Part shown: one piece after another, positions 54,306 to 63,060 of the stretch | How the letters are laid out: every line of letters starts with the position of its first letter | Position numbering within the stretch: the first letter of the stretch is position 1 | Source of the DNA: Paenibacillus bovis | Lineage (GTDB): Bacteria; Bacillota; Bacilli; Paenibacillales; Paenibacillaceae | DNA: 64,000 bases | NCBI RefSeq assembly: GCF_001421015.2 | Contig: NZ_CP013023.1 | Location: 4,271,501 to 4,335,500, forward strand | Reading direction: 5' to 3' | Notes under the pieces: generated by a model | Databases searched by the model: none | The model's input: only the letters and a program-made list of their open reading frames with translations | Told to the model about the DNA's origin: nothing | Program-made: the position numbers and the translations under genes

Positions 54306-55241
54306 TTAGGCATAACTTTTCAGCATCACAGTGAATACAGTCTTTTGATAGGGTGTACTGGTAACCGAGATAGTCCCGCCCATTTTCTCTACAAGCCGTT
54401 TGGTGATTGTTAGTCCCAGACCGCTTCCCTGATACAGACGATTTCGTGAATCTTCCAGCGTATACATCCGTTCAAATACACGGTCCTGGTGCTTTTCACC
54501 GATTCCTTGTCCCCGGTCCCATATATCAATACCAATATGCTTGTTATGACGATATACAGATAATCCTACTACATGTCCCTCGCTACCATATTGAATGGCA
54601 TTGGATAACAGATTGTTCAGAATACGATGCAGCTCTTCTTCATTGCCATAGGCCAGACAGGGGCGATCATCCGGAATATCGATCACCACTTCTATATCCC
54701 GGGCTGTCAAAATATCATAAAACGCCAGAATATTGGCTTGGCAAATCTCGCTCACGTCTATTTTGGAAATCTCGATCTCATGATCGCCGGATTCCAGCTT
54801 GACCAGATCAAAAAACTTCTTCATTAAATGAAGCACTTCTATCGATTTGTTATGCACTTTGGCAAGCAGAACATCCACTTCCTGCCGGGTCAACTCGGGA
54901 TCATTCAGTATGACCTCCAGATAACCAAGAACCACTGTCAGTGGAGTACGCAGATCATGGGATATATTGGAGAGCATCTTGCGAATCGATATTTCCATCT
55001 GATAGTAAGAGGCAGCTGTTTTCTGATTATGTTCCAGCAGCCGATTTATTTCGTTTAATAGTGCTTTTAGATGAATATCTTCGGTTTGCAGCAGCAGTTT
55101 CTCTTCGGTACGCTGATCGGTAATAGCTTTTAATTTGGTATGCGCATATAGCAAATTGGCCTGCTGCTGTTTGTAACGGTGACGCTGGAAAAGAACCAGC
55201 AGCAATAGCACAATCGTGATCATTCCCCAGATCATATCCAT
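54306..55241 (-). CDS. Sensor histidine kinase
   Basis: 311-residue kinase with only one membrane segment (about 4-19, WGMITIVLLLLVLF) and almost no extracellular part, so the signal is read in or near the membrane or through the partner transporter. A coiled-coil leads to the H box SNISHDLRTPLTVVLGYLE (His95). The catalytic domain has NLLSNAIQYG, WDRGQGIG and GSGLGLTITKRLVEKMGG. The ATG at 55241 follows GGGAG by 9 bases, one base after the regulator stop. Longer frames lack a matching site. Confidence 0.93.
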   Translation of the reverse strand: MDMIWGMITIVLLLLVLFQRHRYKQQQANLLYAHTKLKAITDQRTEEKLLLQTEDIHLKALLNEINRLLEHNQKTAASYYQMEISIRKMLSNISHDLRTPLTVVLGYLEVILNDPELTRQEVDVLLAKVHNKSIEVLHLMKKFFDLVKLESGDHEIEISKIDVSEICQANILAFYDILTARDIEVVIDIPDDRPCLAYGNEEELHRILNNLLSNAIQYGSEGHVVGLSVYRHNKHIGIDIWDRGQGIGEKHQDRVFERMYTLEDSRNRLYQGSGLGLTITKRLVEKMGGTISVTSTPYQKTVFTVMLKSYA

Positions 55242-55242
55242 C

Positions 55243-55944
55243 TCAAAATTCTCCCAGCTTATAGCCGATTCCCCATAAGGTTTTGATATATTGAGGAGCA
55301 GATGGGTCATCTTCAATCTTCTCGCGCAGTCTTCTCATATGTACGTTAATCACATTGGTGTCGCCATAATAATCTTCTCCCCAGACCAGAGTATACAGCT
55401 GGGCTTTGGTAAATACTTTTTTGGGATGGGTCATAAACAATTTCAGAATCTGAAATTCTTTGGCTGTCAGTTTGATTTCATCTTCGCTTTTGTAGACGGT
55501 AAAATTATCGGTATCCAGATTCAGTTCACCAATATGAATCTTTTCTGAATGTGCAGCAGAACTGACCGGAGCGGAATACTGGTGCGCACGACGGAGATTG
55601 GCTTTTATTCTGGCCGTTAGTTCCATCATGGAAAAAGGTTTGGACAGATAATCGTCTGCGCCAAACCCTAATCCGAGAGCCTTATCGAGATCTCCGTCTT
55701 TGGCAGACATAATCAGGATAGGGATCATGCTTTGTGCCCGAATTATTTTCAGAATTTCGATTCCGTCCAGTTTGGGAAGCATTAAATCAAGTAAAATCAT
55801 ATCAAACATCTTTTCCGAAAATACTTCAAGTGCCTGTTCTCCATCATAGACGCAGCTTATCTCAAATCCTTCTTTGATTAATTGCACCTGAATCATTTCG
55901 CTGATGGATACATCATCTTCAATCAACAAAATTCGATCGTTCAA
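55243..55944 (-). CDS. OmpR-family response regulator
   Basis: 233-residue regulator. The receiver domain has acidic pocket residues (IEDDVS), phospho-acceptor Asp53 (ILLDLMLPKLDG) and conserved Lys in SAKDGD. The winged-helix domain has LTAKEFQILKLFMTHPKKVFTK and VNVHMRRLREKIE. The start is a TTG at 55944, 8 bases after GGAGG. It is first in a regulator-kinase-ABC-DUF4097 unit and most likely activates the exporter. Confidence 0.95.
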   Translation of the reverse strand: MNDRILLIEDDVSISEMIQVQLIKEGFEISCVYDGEQALEVFSEKMFDMILLDLMLPKLDGIEILKIIRAQSMIPILIMSAKDGDLDKALGLGFGADDYLSKPFSMMELTARIKANLRRAHQYSAPVSSAAHSEKIHIGELNLDTDNFTVYKSEDEIKLTAKEFQILKLFMTHPKKVFTKAQLYTLVWGEDYYGDTNVINVHMRRLREKIEDDPSAPQYIKTLWGIGYKLGEF

Positions 55945-56151
55945 CCGCGATCCCTCCCTATGTATACTCCTTATTATTCTACGGCAGATCCAATTTATTT
56001 TACACTTTTATATTTTAATGTTTCCTTATGTATATAGAGGAACAATATACCTTTTTATAACTTTTATATATGTGATTTTCTCTCTATATCAAGATTTGTT
56101 CTATATCTACCTGCTGCCTTTATCCAGAATACTCAGCAGCAGATTACCTAT

Positions 56152-56185
56152 AAAAAAGCAGCAGGAGCTTTAACTCCGGCTGCTT
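56152..56185 (-). terminator. Terminator after the permease gene
   Basis: Stem AAGCAGCCGGAG / CTCCTGCTGCTT (one mismatch) with a short loop, followed by TTTTTTA on the minus strand. It ends the yoaDCB-like operon. The 207 bases up to the response regulator hold no gene I can see. Confidence 0.85.
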
Positions 56186-56270
56186 GGATAAATCTGTTCC
56201 TGTTATGTGCTGGTTCTCTGCTAGTAACGTGTTATGCGTTATTTATTGCCTCTACTGCAGGACCCCTTGA

Positions 56271-57530
56271 TCAGGCAATCTTGCGACTCACTCCTGCCCT
56301 GGCCCGGTCACGAGCTGCTTCTTCTTCCGGTGTAGTAATAAACCGGGTAATCACGGCACTGATAAAGTACAGGATGGCGAATACCCAGACGACGCCCTGT
56401 GCTCCAATCGTCCCGATAAATGCATACGCAATCGCCGGCGCGATAAAGGCAGACAAACCTGCACCCAGATTGACGATCGACATCGCCGGGCCTTTATTGC
56501 CACCGGACACGGACGGAGCCAGCGCTGCAATCGGTACATAGCCTGCCAGGAGACCGCCCCAGATAAAGCCGACAATAGTGGTCATCCACAAATTACCGTT
56601 TGTCCATTCCGGTACATAATACAGCAGCAGTGTGAAGATTCCGCAGCCTACGCCACCAAACCACATGACCGTCTGTCTCCAGCCGAACTTGTCACCAATA
56701 ATGCCGAACAGCAGATTGAATACAATATTACCAAGGAAAATCGTTCCCCAGATATTCAGCCAGGTCGTGGTGGCGATTCCATACTGCGCCATATGCAGCG
56801 GCAGAAATACCGGGAATCCGTACGAACCAACACTATTAATAATACGCACAATACCGCTCAATCCCACTTTGGGATGGGTTTTGACAATAGTCAATCCTTT
56901 GCGCAGCTCCTGCAGGGTCTCGCGGGTATTGCCTGCTTTTTTGGGAAGCTTATCCCGGTTGAGCAGCAAGGCGAATACGGCACCAACCGCTGCGAGTACA
57001 ACTGCGCTCCACAGTGTTGTCATATATCCCAGATGGGTAATGGCATAACTGGAATAGTATGCACCCAGTACGAACATACCGCCGGAATACGCTACCCAGA
57101 ACCAGCCGATCGCGGTACTCAGCCGATTTTGCGGACTCCGGTACGTCACCCACGTCAGGAAAGAATAGGCAAACAGCGGATACCCAAATCCTTTGACTGC
57201 ATAGGTGATCAGCATAAGCGGATAATTCAGCGATGAGACACCGAAAGCGATAAAAGCCGACGTACCGATAACATAAAACAAAAAGCCAAGCAGCATCGAT
57301 TTCTTGGCACCAAATGCCTCCAGAAATACGCCGGAAAACCAGGAAGCGATCGCCAGTGTAACTCCATAAATCGTAAACAGCAGACCGGCATCCTGCACAC
57401 TCAGTCCCTGCTCCACCAGATAAGGACTGAGCCAGCCAGCCTCCAGTCCATCTCCCATCATAAAGATCAACACGCCCAGATAGCCCCAGGCCAGCGTTTT
57501 GGGAATCCCGATACGGTCCAGTACGTTCAT
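56271..57530 (-). CDS. yoaB: MFS permease, RbtT/DalT/CsbX (polyol permease) family
   Basis: 419-residue transporter with about 12 membrane segments. The pattern GYLGVLIFMMGDGLEAGWLSPYL at the start (split here across the first segment) and GLEAGWLSPYLVEQG match the CsbX/ribitol-arabitol permease subfamily, also annotated as alpha-ketoglutarate permease, to which B. subtilis YoaB belongs. The ATG at 57530 follows AGGAG by 8 bases. It is last in an operon with an FGGY kinase and a 2-hydroxyacid dehydrogenase. A polyol, sugar acid or hydroxy acid is the likely cargo. Confidence 0.87.
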   Translation of the reverse strand: MNVLDRIGIPKTLAWGYLGVLIFMMGDGLEAGWLSPYLVEQGLSVQDAGLLFTIYGVTLAIASWFSGVFLEAFGAKKSMLLGFLFYVIGTSAFIAFGVSSLNYPLMLITYAVKGFGYPLFAYSFLTWVTYRSPQNRLSTAIGWFWVAYSGGMFVLGAYYSSYAITHLGYMTTLWSAVVLAAVGAVFALLLNRDKLPKKAGNTRETLQELRKGLTIVKTHPKVGLSGIVRIINSVGSYGFPVFLPLHMAQYGIATTTWLNIWGTIFLGNIVFNLLFGIIGDKFGWRQTVMWFGGVGCGIFTLLLYYVPEWTNGNLWMTTIVGFIWGGLLAGYVPIAALAPSVSGGNKGPAMSIVNLGAGLSAFIAPAIAYAFIGTIGAQGVVWVFAILYFISAVITRFITTPEEEAARDRARAGVSRKIA

Positions 57531-57613
57531 TATCCACACTCCTCTGCACAATTGGTCAAGCTCATGTATGGTAATCTTTCCTTATGAATTGCATACAAAA
57601 ATGGATCTGCAGA

Positions 57614-59101
57614 TCAGCCGTGTCTATCTGCTGCCGATACTTCAGCTGCCAACGCTTGTTTTTGACTGGCAAAAAACAGCTGGGTCTGCCGCCACTGCTG
57701 ATAATCCTGCTCCAGTGCAGTATTGTATTCAGGCCTAAAAGAAGTAAAGGAATACTCGTCGGCATCGGCAGTATACCCCAGTGCCGTATTGCACAGTGCT
57801 ACCGCTCCAGCGACCGAAGCCTGCTCGTAGCCTTTGGCAATACGTATTTCCCGGCCCAGCAGATTAGCCAGCGTCTGCGCCAGCAATCGACTCTGCAGAC
57901 CGCCGCCGCAGGCGCGGATCACGGGATTGTCCAGCGGCGTCACTTGCATCAGCTGTTCAAAGTTTACTTTGACCGAGAAAGCAATCTCATATAGTGCAGC
58001 CCGTACAAAATGAGCGCGGCTCAGTTGATCGGAGATCGGTGCATCAAACAGAAATCCTCCCTGTACCCGTGCATTTTTCTCACTGGACAGATAGGCACCC
58101 AGTGCAGATACACACTCGCTGTCTCCCAGTTCACCAATCTCCTGTTCCATGACTGCATAACTTTCATTCGGATAAAATATACTTTTGAGACGCTGATAAT
58201 TGAGCCCGGTAATACCGGGATTGGTCTCTACCAGCCATTGTCCCGGCCATGTATGCGCATTGATCCAGGCAACACTATTCGGATCGCTGATATAATCGGC
58301 GGTTACTTTGGCAATAGGAGTCGTCGTACCGGATACGATAACCATATCTCCCGGCTTGGCTCCCGTACTGGCCATAGCCAGCTGGGTATCTCCTCCGCCG
58401 ACAATAACAGGAACCGTACTGGACAGCCCGAGCTGAACAGCAATCTCTTCTGTCAATGTACCGAGAACGGTACCGGATGGTACCAGCGGTGGAAGTGTGG
58501 ATAGATCAATACCAAAGTTGCTGCACATATCCAGAGACCAGTCGGCCTGCGCCACATCATACAGCAGCGTCTCCGAAGCCTGGGAAGGCTCATATACCAG
58601 TATGCCGCTCAACTGATACGTCACCCAGTCGCTAATACTGGTAAATCGGCTCATAACGTCATATTGGGCACGCCGCCGTTCACGCAGTCCAACCAGCTTC
58701 ATACCTGAAAATAGTGCAGATGGCGTTCTGCCTGTCTGTTGGTAAATACGCTGATGATCCCCTGCTGCCGCTTCCCATTCCCGGCCACGATTATCTATAT
58801 TGGGCAGTCCCAGATAGGGCTGCCCCTGCCCGTCGATCAGTACAATACCCTGACGCTGACTGGTCGAAGTAATACCGGCAATCCTTGCATCCGTTACAGC
58901 TGACAGAACTGTCCGGGTCAAGCCAATAATCTGTTCCCATAGTATCTCCGGTACAAAGCTGCAGGCATCGGGATATAAAGGATCACGCTGGTAGGCAATA
59001 TCAGCGCGCTCAATCGCCAGAATCTGTCCATGGATATCGGTAACGGCTACCCGTGCATTGCCTGTGCCGATATCAAATACGAGATATGCTTGCTGTGTCA
59101 T
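57614..59101 (-). CDS. yoaC: FGGY-family carbohydrate kinase (YoaC-like)
   Basis: 495-residue sugar kinase of the FGGY fold. The N-terminal phosphate motif is FDIGTGNARVAV. VIVGGGDTQLAMASTGA and IRACGGGLQSRLLAQTLANLLG are the FGGY core motifs. The substrate cannot be deduced; relatives phosphorylate xylulose, erythritol, autoinducer-2 or sugar acids. The ATG at 59101 follows GGAGG by 9 bases and lies inside the end of the upstream dehydrogenase gene (29-base overlap), indicating translational coupling. Gene order equals B. subtilis yoaD-yoaC-yoaB. Confidence 0.9.
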   Translation of the reverse strand: MTQQAYLVFDIGTGNARVAVTDIHGQILAIERADIAYQRDPLYPDACSFVPEILWEQIIGLTRTVLSAVTDARIAGITSTSQRQGIVLIDGQGQPYLGLPNIDNRGREWEAAAGDHQRIYQQTGRTPSALFSGMKLVGLRERRRAQYDVMSRFTSISDWVTYQLSGILVYEPSQASETLLYDVAQADWSLDMCSNFGIDLSTLPPLVPSGTVLGTLTEEIAVQLGLSSTVPVIVGGGDTQLAMASTGAKPGDMVIVSGTTTPIAKVTADYISDPNSVAWINAHTWPGQWLVETNPGITGLNYQRLKSIFYPNESYAVMEQEIGELGDSECVSALGAYLSSEKNARVQGGFLFDAPISDQLSRAHFVRAALYEIAFSVKVNFEQLMQVTPLDNPVIRACGGGLQSRLLAQTLANLLGREIRIAKGYEQASVAGAVALCNTALGYTADADEYSFTSFRPEYNTALEQDYQQWRQTQLFFASQKQALAAEVSAADRHG

Positions 59102-60101
59102 TTGAATTCGCCTCCAGTATGGCTTTGTTGTACAGTGTGCGTACAGAATGGTCATTTTTCACAAACCATTGCAGCAACGCCTGATTCATAATCTCTACAT
59201 GATGATCTTCCACTTCATACGTAGCCCCGGCCAGATGGGGAATCGCCAGCACATTGGGCAAGCGAATCAATTCATAATCCTGCGGCAGCGGCGGTTCCTG
59301 ATCGAATACATCAATAATGGCTCCGCGAATCCGTTTCTGCTCCAGCAGATGCACCAGATCTCTGTGTTTCACTACCACCGAACGTGCCGTATTCACCAAA
59401 ATCGAATCCGGCTGCATCCGGGACAATAATTCTTCTCCAATCAGCCCTCTGGTCTCTTTGGTAACCGGCAGGTGAATCGAGACTATATCACTGTCTGCAA
59501 ATAACGCTTCCAGTGTGAGCTTCCGGTCACGCGGATCGGGACTGGTCACATACGGATCGTAATACTGAATATCACAAGGAAAGCTGCGCAGTATACCGGC
59601 TGTCCGCTGCGCTACCGCACCAAAACCGACCATGCCGACCTTTTTGCCGGCCAGCTCGTTACCTTTGAACTTCAGATAAGCGGTGAGACTGCCGCTTTGC
59701 CATTGCTCCGCTTCCAGCCATTGACTGGATGGAATAACATTACGTAGTAGCGTAATCAGGCTTCCTACCACCATTTCTGCGACAGCCTGGGCATTGCGTG
59801 CCGGAGTATAAAATACAGGAATGCCTCGCTCAGTCGCCAGCTGCACATCTACGTTGGACGGTGTTCCCCTGCATACGCCGATAAATTTTAATGAAGGCAC
59901 TTCGTTAAGCACATGCGCCGTAACCTGATCCAGCTCGGCAATCAATCCGTCTGCCTCTGTCTCCTGCAGCAGTTGGATCAGTTCTTGCTCCTGATAAGCC
60001 TGACCATGCTCTTTCCAGCAGCGATAAATAACTTCTCCAAACTGTTCAGCCAGCTGCTGACGTCCTCGCTCGTTATAAGGTGCAGTAATCAGAATTTTCA
60101 T
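59073..60101 (-). CDS. yoaD: D-2-hydroxyacid dehydrogenase (YoaD-like)
   Basis: 342-residue NAD-dependent dehydrogenase of the phosphoglycerate dehydrogenase family. The Rossmann motif is GMVGFGAVAQRTAG (about 156-169). The catalytic triad is Arg240 (VNTARS), Glu269 (DVFDQEPP) and His289 (IPHLAG). Unlike SerA, there is no ACT domain. The ATG at 60101 follows AGGAG by 9 bases. It is the first gene after a SAM-I riboswitch, which would shut the operon when S-adenosylmethionine is plentiful, so a sulfur-linked 2-hydroxy or 2-oxo acid is a reasonable but unproven substrate. Confidence 0.9.
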   Translation of the reverse strand: MKILITAPYNERGRQQLAEQFGEVIYRCWKEHGQAYQEQELIQLLQETEADGLIAELDQVTAHVLNEVPSLKFIGVCRGTPSNVDVQLATERGIPVFYTPARNAQAVAEMVVGSLITLLRNVIPSSQWLEAEQWQSGSLTAYLKFKGNELAGKKVGMVGFGAVAQRTAGILRSFPCDIQYYDPYVTSPDPRDRKLTLEALFADSDIVSIHLPVTKETRGLIGEELLSRMQPDSILVNTARSVVVKHRDLVHLLEQKRIRGAIIDVFDQEPPLPQDYELIRLPNVLAIPHLAGATYEVEDHHVEIMNQALLQWFVKNDHSVRTLYNKAILEANSNDTASISRI

Positions 60102-60352
60102 TATGAATCTCTCCTTCATGCACGAATATGGATAAATCAATCTATTTAATAATAAAAAGCATTAAAGTGACAATGTAGTGTAGCTTTACTGTAAAGAAGC
60201 ATAAGAGTAGAGAAACATCTTGTCACGCCGGTGATCGGGTGATGTGGTAAATTCGATTGCAATGATTGCTTCTCAGCTTTTCTGTATCATCCACTGCTAT
60301 CTATCAGCAGTTCCTGTCAAATAAAGAAGAATCCAAATGGCAGAAAATAAAT
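60102..60352. other. Spacer between the SAM-riboswitch terminator and yoaD
   Basis: About 250 bases with no open frame carrying a ribosome binding site and no clear promoter. Leaders after S-box terminators are usually shorter. Confidence 0.4.
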
Positions 60353-60386
60353 AAAACCCCTTTCCCTGGGTGCGGAAAGAGGTTTT
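60353..60386 (-). terminator. SAM-riboswitch expression-platform terminator
   Basis: Stem AAAACCTCTTTCC / GGAAAGGGGTTTT with one mismatch and an 8-base loop, followed by TATTTATTTTC on the minus strand. Confidence 0.88.
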
Positions 60387-60452
60387 ATGATGCTGAGGAT
60401 AACGGTTGTTCAACCAACGGTATCTCTCAGTCATACACATGATAAATCCTTC

Positions 60453-60541
60453 TTTCCTATCTCCCAGACGAATCGTCTGCTGGAATTGGCACGTTTTTGC
60501 CGAGGTTTCGTAGGGCCAGTCCCTCCACCTCTCTGGATAGA
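60453..60541 (-). ncRNA. SAM-I (S-box) riboswitch aptamer
   Basis: On the minus strand the conserved S-box elements appear in order: P1 strand CTATC, then AGAGGTGGAGGGACTGGCCC, GAAACCTCGGCAA, GTGCCAATTCCAGCAG, GGGAGATAGG closing P1, and AAAG. A Rho-independent terminator follows about 65 bases later. SAM binding should promote termination, so the operon is on when SAM and methionine are scarce. B. subtilis yoaDCB is a known S-box transcription unit, which supports the gene assignment. Confidence 0.97.
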
Positions 60542-60587
60542 AAATACAATGGATATGTAGTTGTACAGGAGCAGATCAGGCTATTTT

Positions 60588-60641
60588 TTCATTATCAATT
60601 TGTATGTATATTCAATAATACGGTTGTACATTGATAATGAA
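60588..60641. repeat. Long inverted repeat upstream of the SAM riboswitch
   Basis: Perfect 12-base arms TTCATTATCAAT and ATTGATAATGAA separated by 30 AT-rich bases, in the divergent region between yoaD and yoaE. The arms are about four helical turns apart, compatible with paired protein sites. Confidence 0.6.
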
Positions 60642-60668
60642 CACGCTATGATATGTAGCAATGTTAGC

Positions 60669-60697
60669 TTGACTAATTTTGTCGATTCGACAATAAT
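60669..60697 (+). promoter_or_regulatory. Promoter of the yoaE-like gene
   Basis: TTGACT at 60669-60674 and AATAAT at 60692-60697 with a 17-base spacer, giving a 5' leader of about 100 bases. Confidence 0.6.
60679..60693. promoter_or_regulatory. Palindromic operator inside the yoaE promoter spacer
   Basis: Perfect palindrome TTGTCGATTCGACAA, placed between the -35 and -10 hexamers and touching the -10. This is a classic repressor position. No regulator gene is adjacent. Confidence 0.6.
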
Positions 60698-60800
60698 TTT
60701 TCTTAATTCTAATTAAACCGAGTAACAAAGTCAACATTAAAACATAACTATTTTTGATAAAATTTAAAAGAATAAAAGATTTCGAAAGGGGCAGTGATTC

Positions 60801-62876
60801 ATGTCTGCGTATACTCAACAACCGGACGGCATCTTCAAAACAGTCTGCTCACTGGACTGTCCGGATCAGTGCGGGCTGCTTGTTCACAAAGAAAATGGAA
60901 AAATCACCAAAATCGCCGGTGACCCCGAACATCCAGTCACCCGTGGCAATATCTGCAATAAAGTTCGGCATATGGCTGAGCGTATTTATGATGATCAGCG
61001 CCTTACCCAGCCGCTCAAACGTACAGGTCCCAAAGGCAGCCGCCAGTTCAAACCGATTACCTGGGAAGAAGCGATTGAGACGATTACTTCACGCTGGCAG
61101 AGCCTGATCGACGAGCATGGACCGGAAAGTATTCTGCCATACAGCTTTTACGGAAATATGGGCAATATTAACGCCGAGGGGATGGATCGCCGGTTTTTCT
61201 ACCGACTGGGTGCCAGTCAGATTGAACGTACAATCTGTACAGCAGCTGGCGGTGCAGGATTCAAATATACGATGGGTGGCAGTATCGGAACCGACCCGGA
61301 AGATACTGTGCATACCCGGCTGTTTATCCTGTGGGGAATCAATGCAGTCAGTACCAATATGCACCAGATTACCCTCGCCCAGCAGGCACGCAAACAGGGA
61401 GCCAAAATCGTTGTTATTGATGTACACCGCAATCAGACCGGTCGTATGGCAGACTGGTTTATCCCCATACTGCCCGGAACGGATACAGCACTGGCGCTTG
61501 GCCTCATGCATGTATTGTTCGCCGAGGATCGGGTAGATGAACATTTCCTGCGTGAATATACAGTTGGTCATGAAGAACTGCGTGAACACGTAAAATCATA
61601 TGATCCAGCGACTGTGTCCGGCATTACGGGTGTTCCTGTCGAAGATATTTACAAGCTGGCTCGAATGTACAGCGAGACGTCTCCTGCCATGATTCGTATC
61701 GGCAATGGACTGCAGCATCATGATAATGGTGGCATGAATACGCGTGCTATTACCTGTCTGTCTGTACTGACCGGGCAGTGGCTGGTACGCGGCGGTGGAG
61801 CGATTCGGTCGAACTCTGCTTATCTGGCCCATAATGCAGCCGCCCTGCAGCGGCCGGATCTGCTGCAAAATCGGAATACACGCTCCTTTAACATGAATCA
61901 ATTGGGACGGGCATTAACAGACACGCAGCCACCGGTGCATTCCCTGTATGTGTACAGCTGCAATCCGGCTGTCGTGGCACCGCGTGCGGCGCAGGTGCGT
62001 CAGGGACTGGAACGGGAAGATCTGTTTACCGTAGTACATGATCTTTTTTTGACAGAGACAGCTGCGTATGCGGATATTGTGCTGCCAGCCACGTCTGCAT
62101 TCGAGAATCTGGACTTCTACACCTCTTACTGGCACCATTATATGCAGCTCGGACAGCCGATTATCGAGAATTACGGGCAAAGTAAGTCCAATACCGAAGT
62201 ATTCCGTCTGCTGGCAGCAGCGATGGGATTTGAAGAATCTGCCTTGCAGGATAGTGATGAGCAGCTGATCCGCCAGGCTCTGGATCATCCGGCCAATCCG
62301 TATTTGCAGGGAATTCATTATGATGCTCTGCAGGACCATCATTATCTCAAAGCCAATCGCCCCGAGATCTATCCCGATCGGCTGGAGACACCTAGTGGCA
62401 AAGTGGAGCTCTATTCTGCCACGATGGCACGATTGGGACTTCCGCCGCTGCCTACGTATATTCCGCTGCAAGAACAGGATCAGCACGATTATATTTTTGT
62501 ACCTGGACCTACGCATAATTTCCTGAATTCGACCTTCTCCAATAATGCCAAGCATGCCGGTATGGAAAAGCTGCCGCGATTGTTCATAAATACAGCCGAT
62601 GCCGAGCGGGAAGGCATTGCGGATGGCGATACGGTTGTATTGTCCAATCAGTATGGCTCCTGCGAGCTGATTGCAGCTGTCGGGGAAACTGTATTGCCTG
62701 GCGTCGTCGTCAGCCAGGGATTGTGGGCCGATACACCGGATCATCAGCCTGCTCATCTGGTTAATGCGCTGACTCCGGATCGCCTATCCGATATGGGCGG
62801 TGGTGCTACTTTCTTCTCCGGCAGAGTCGATCTACACAAAAAGCAGCTGCCAGTTACACTGGAATCGATTGGCTAA
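60801..62876 (+). CDS. yoaE: Molybdopterin-dependent oxidoreductase (YoaE/YyaE-like)
   Basis: 691-residue soluble DMSO-reductase-family enzyme. An N-terminal 4Fe-4S motif is formed by Cys16, Cys20, Cys24 and Cys52 (CSLDCPDQCGLL ... GNICNK). Cys146 in ERTICTAAGG is at the position of the molybdenum-ligating Cys/Sec. The C-terminal molydopterin dinucleotide-binding domain contains TPSGKVELYS and ADGDTVVLSNQYGSCEL. No twin-arginine signal is visible, so it is cytoplasmic. The substrate is unknown. The ATG at 60801 follows AAGGGG by 9 bases. It is divergent from the SAM-controlled operon as in B. subtilis, suggesting a shared pathway, perhaps S- or N-oxide reduction. Confidence 0.9.
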   Translation: MSAYTQQPDGIFKTVCSLDCPDQCGLLVHKENGKITKIAGDPEHPVTRGNICNKVRHMAERIYDDQRLTQPLKRTGPKGSRQFKPITWEEAIETITSRWQSLIDEHGPESILPYSFYGNMGNINAEGMDRRFFYRLGASQIERTICTAAGGAGFKYTMGGSIGTDPEDTVHTRLFILWGINAVSTNMHQITLAQQARKQGAKIVVIDVHRNQTGRMADWFIPILPGTDTALALGLMHVLFAEDRVDEHFLREYTVGHEELREHVKSYDPATVSGITGVPVEDIYKLARMYSETSPAMIRIGNGLQHHDNGGMNTRAITCLSVLTGQWLVRGGGAIRSNSAYLAHNAAALQRPDLLQNRNTRSFNMNQLGRALTDTQPPVHSLYVYSCNPAVVAPRAAQVRQGLEREDLFTVVHDLFLTETAAYADIVLPATSAFENLDFYTSYWHHYMQLGQPIIENYGQSKSNTEVFRLLAAAMGFEESALQDSDEQLIRQALDHPANPYLQGIHYDALQDHHYLKANRPEIYPDRLETPSGKVELYSATMARLGLPPLPTYIPLQEQDQHDYIFVPGPTHNFLNSTFSNNAKHAGMEKLPRLFINTADAEREGIADGDTVVLSNQYGSCELIAAVGETVLPGVVVSQGLWADTPDHQPAHLVNALTPDRLSDMGGGATFFSGRVDLHKKQLPVTLESIG

Positions 62877-62995
62877 GTGGACAAGCATTTCCTTTATCTA
62901 ATGGATTAGCACTGATACATGGTGATATTCAAAAATAGAATCATCAAAAAACAAGATTATTCAAACATAAGATCACCCGAAAATAGGACTACCAA

Positions 62996-63033
62996 AAAGG
63001 CTGTCTGCTCCTCACCGGAGAGACAGCCTTTGT
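62996..63033. terminator. Bidirectional terminator between yoaE and the GGDEF gene
   Basis: Stem AAAGGCTGTCT / AGACAGCCTTT with a loop that can extend the pairing, T-run on the minus strand side (TTTTTGG). It can serve both convergent genes. Confidence 0.8.
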
Positions 63034-63060
63034 AGTATGGAGTATTCTCTATTCTACTGG

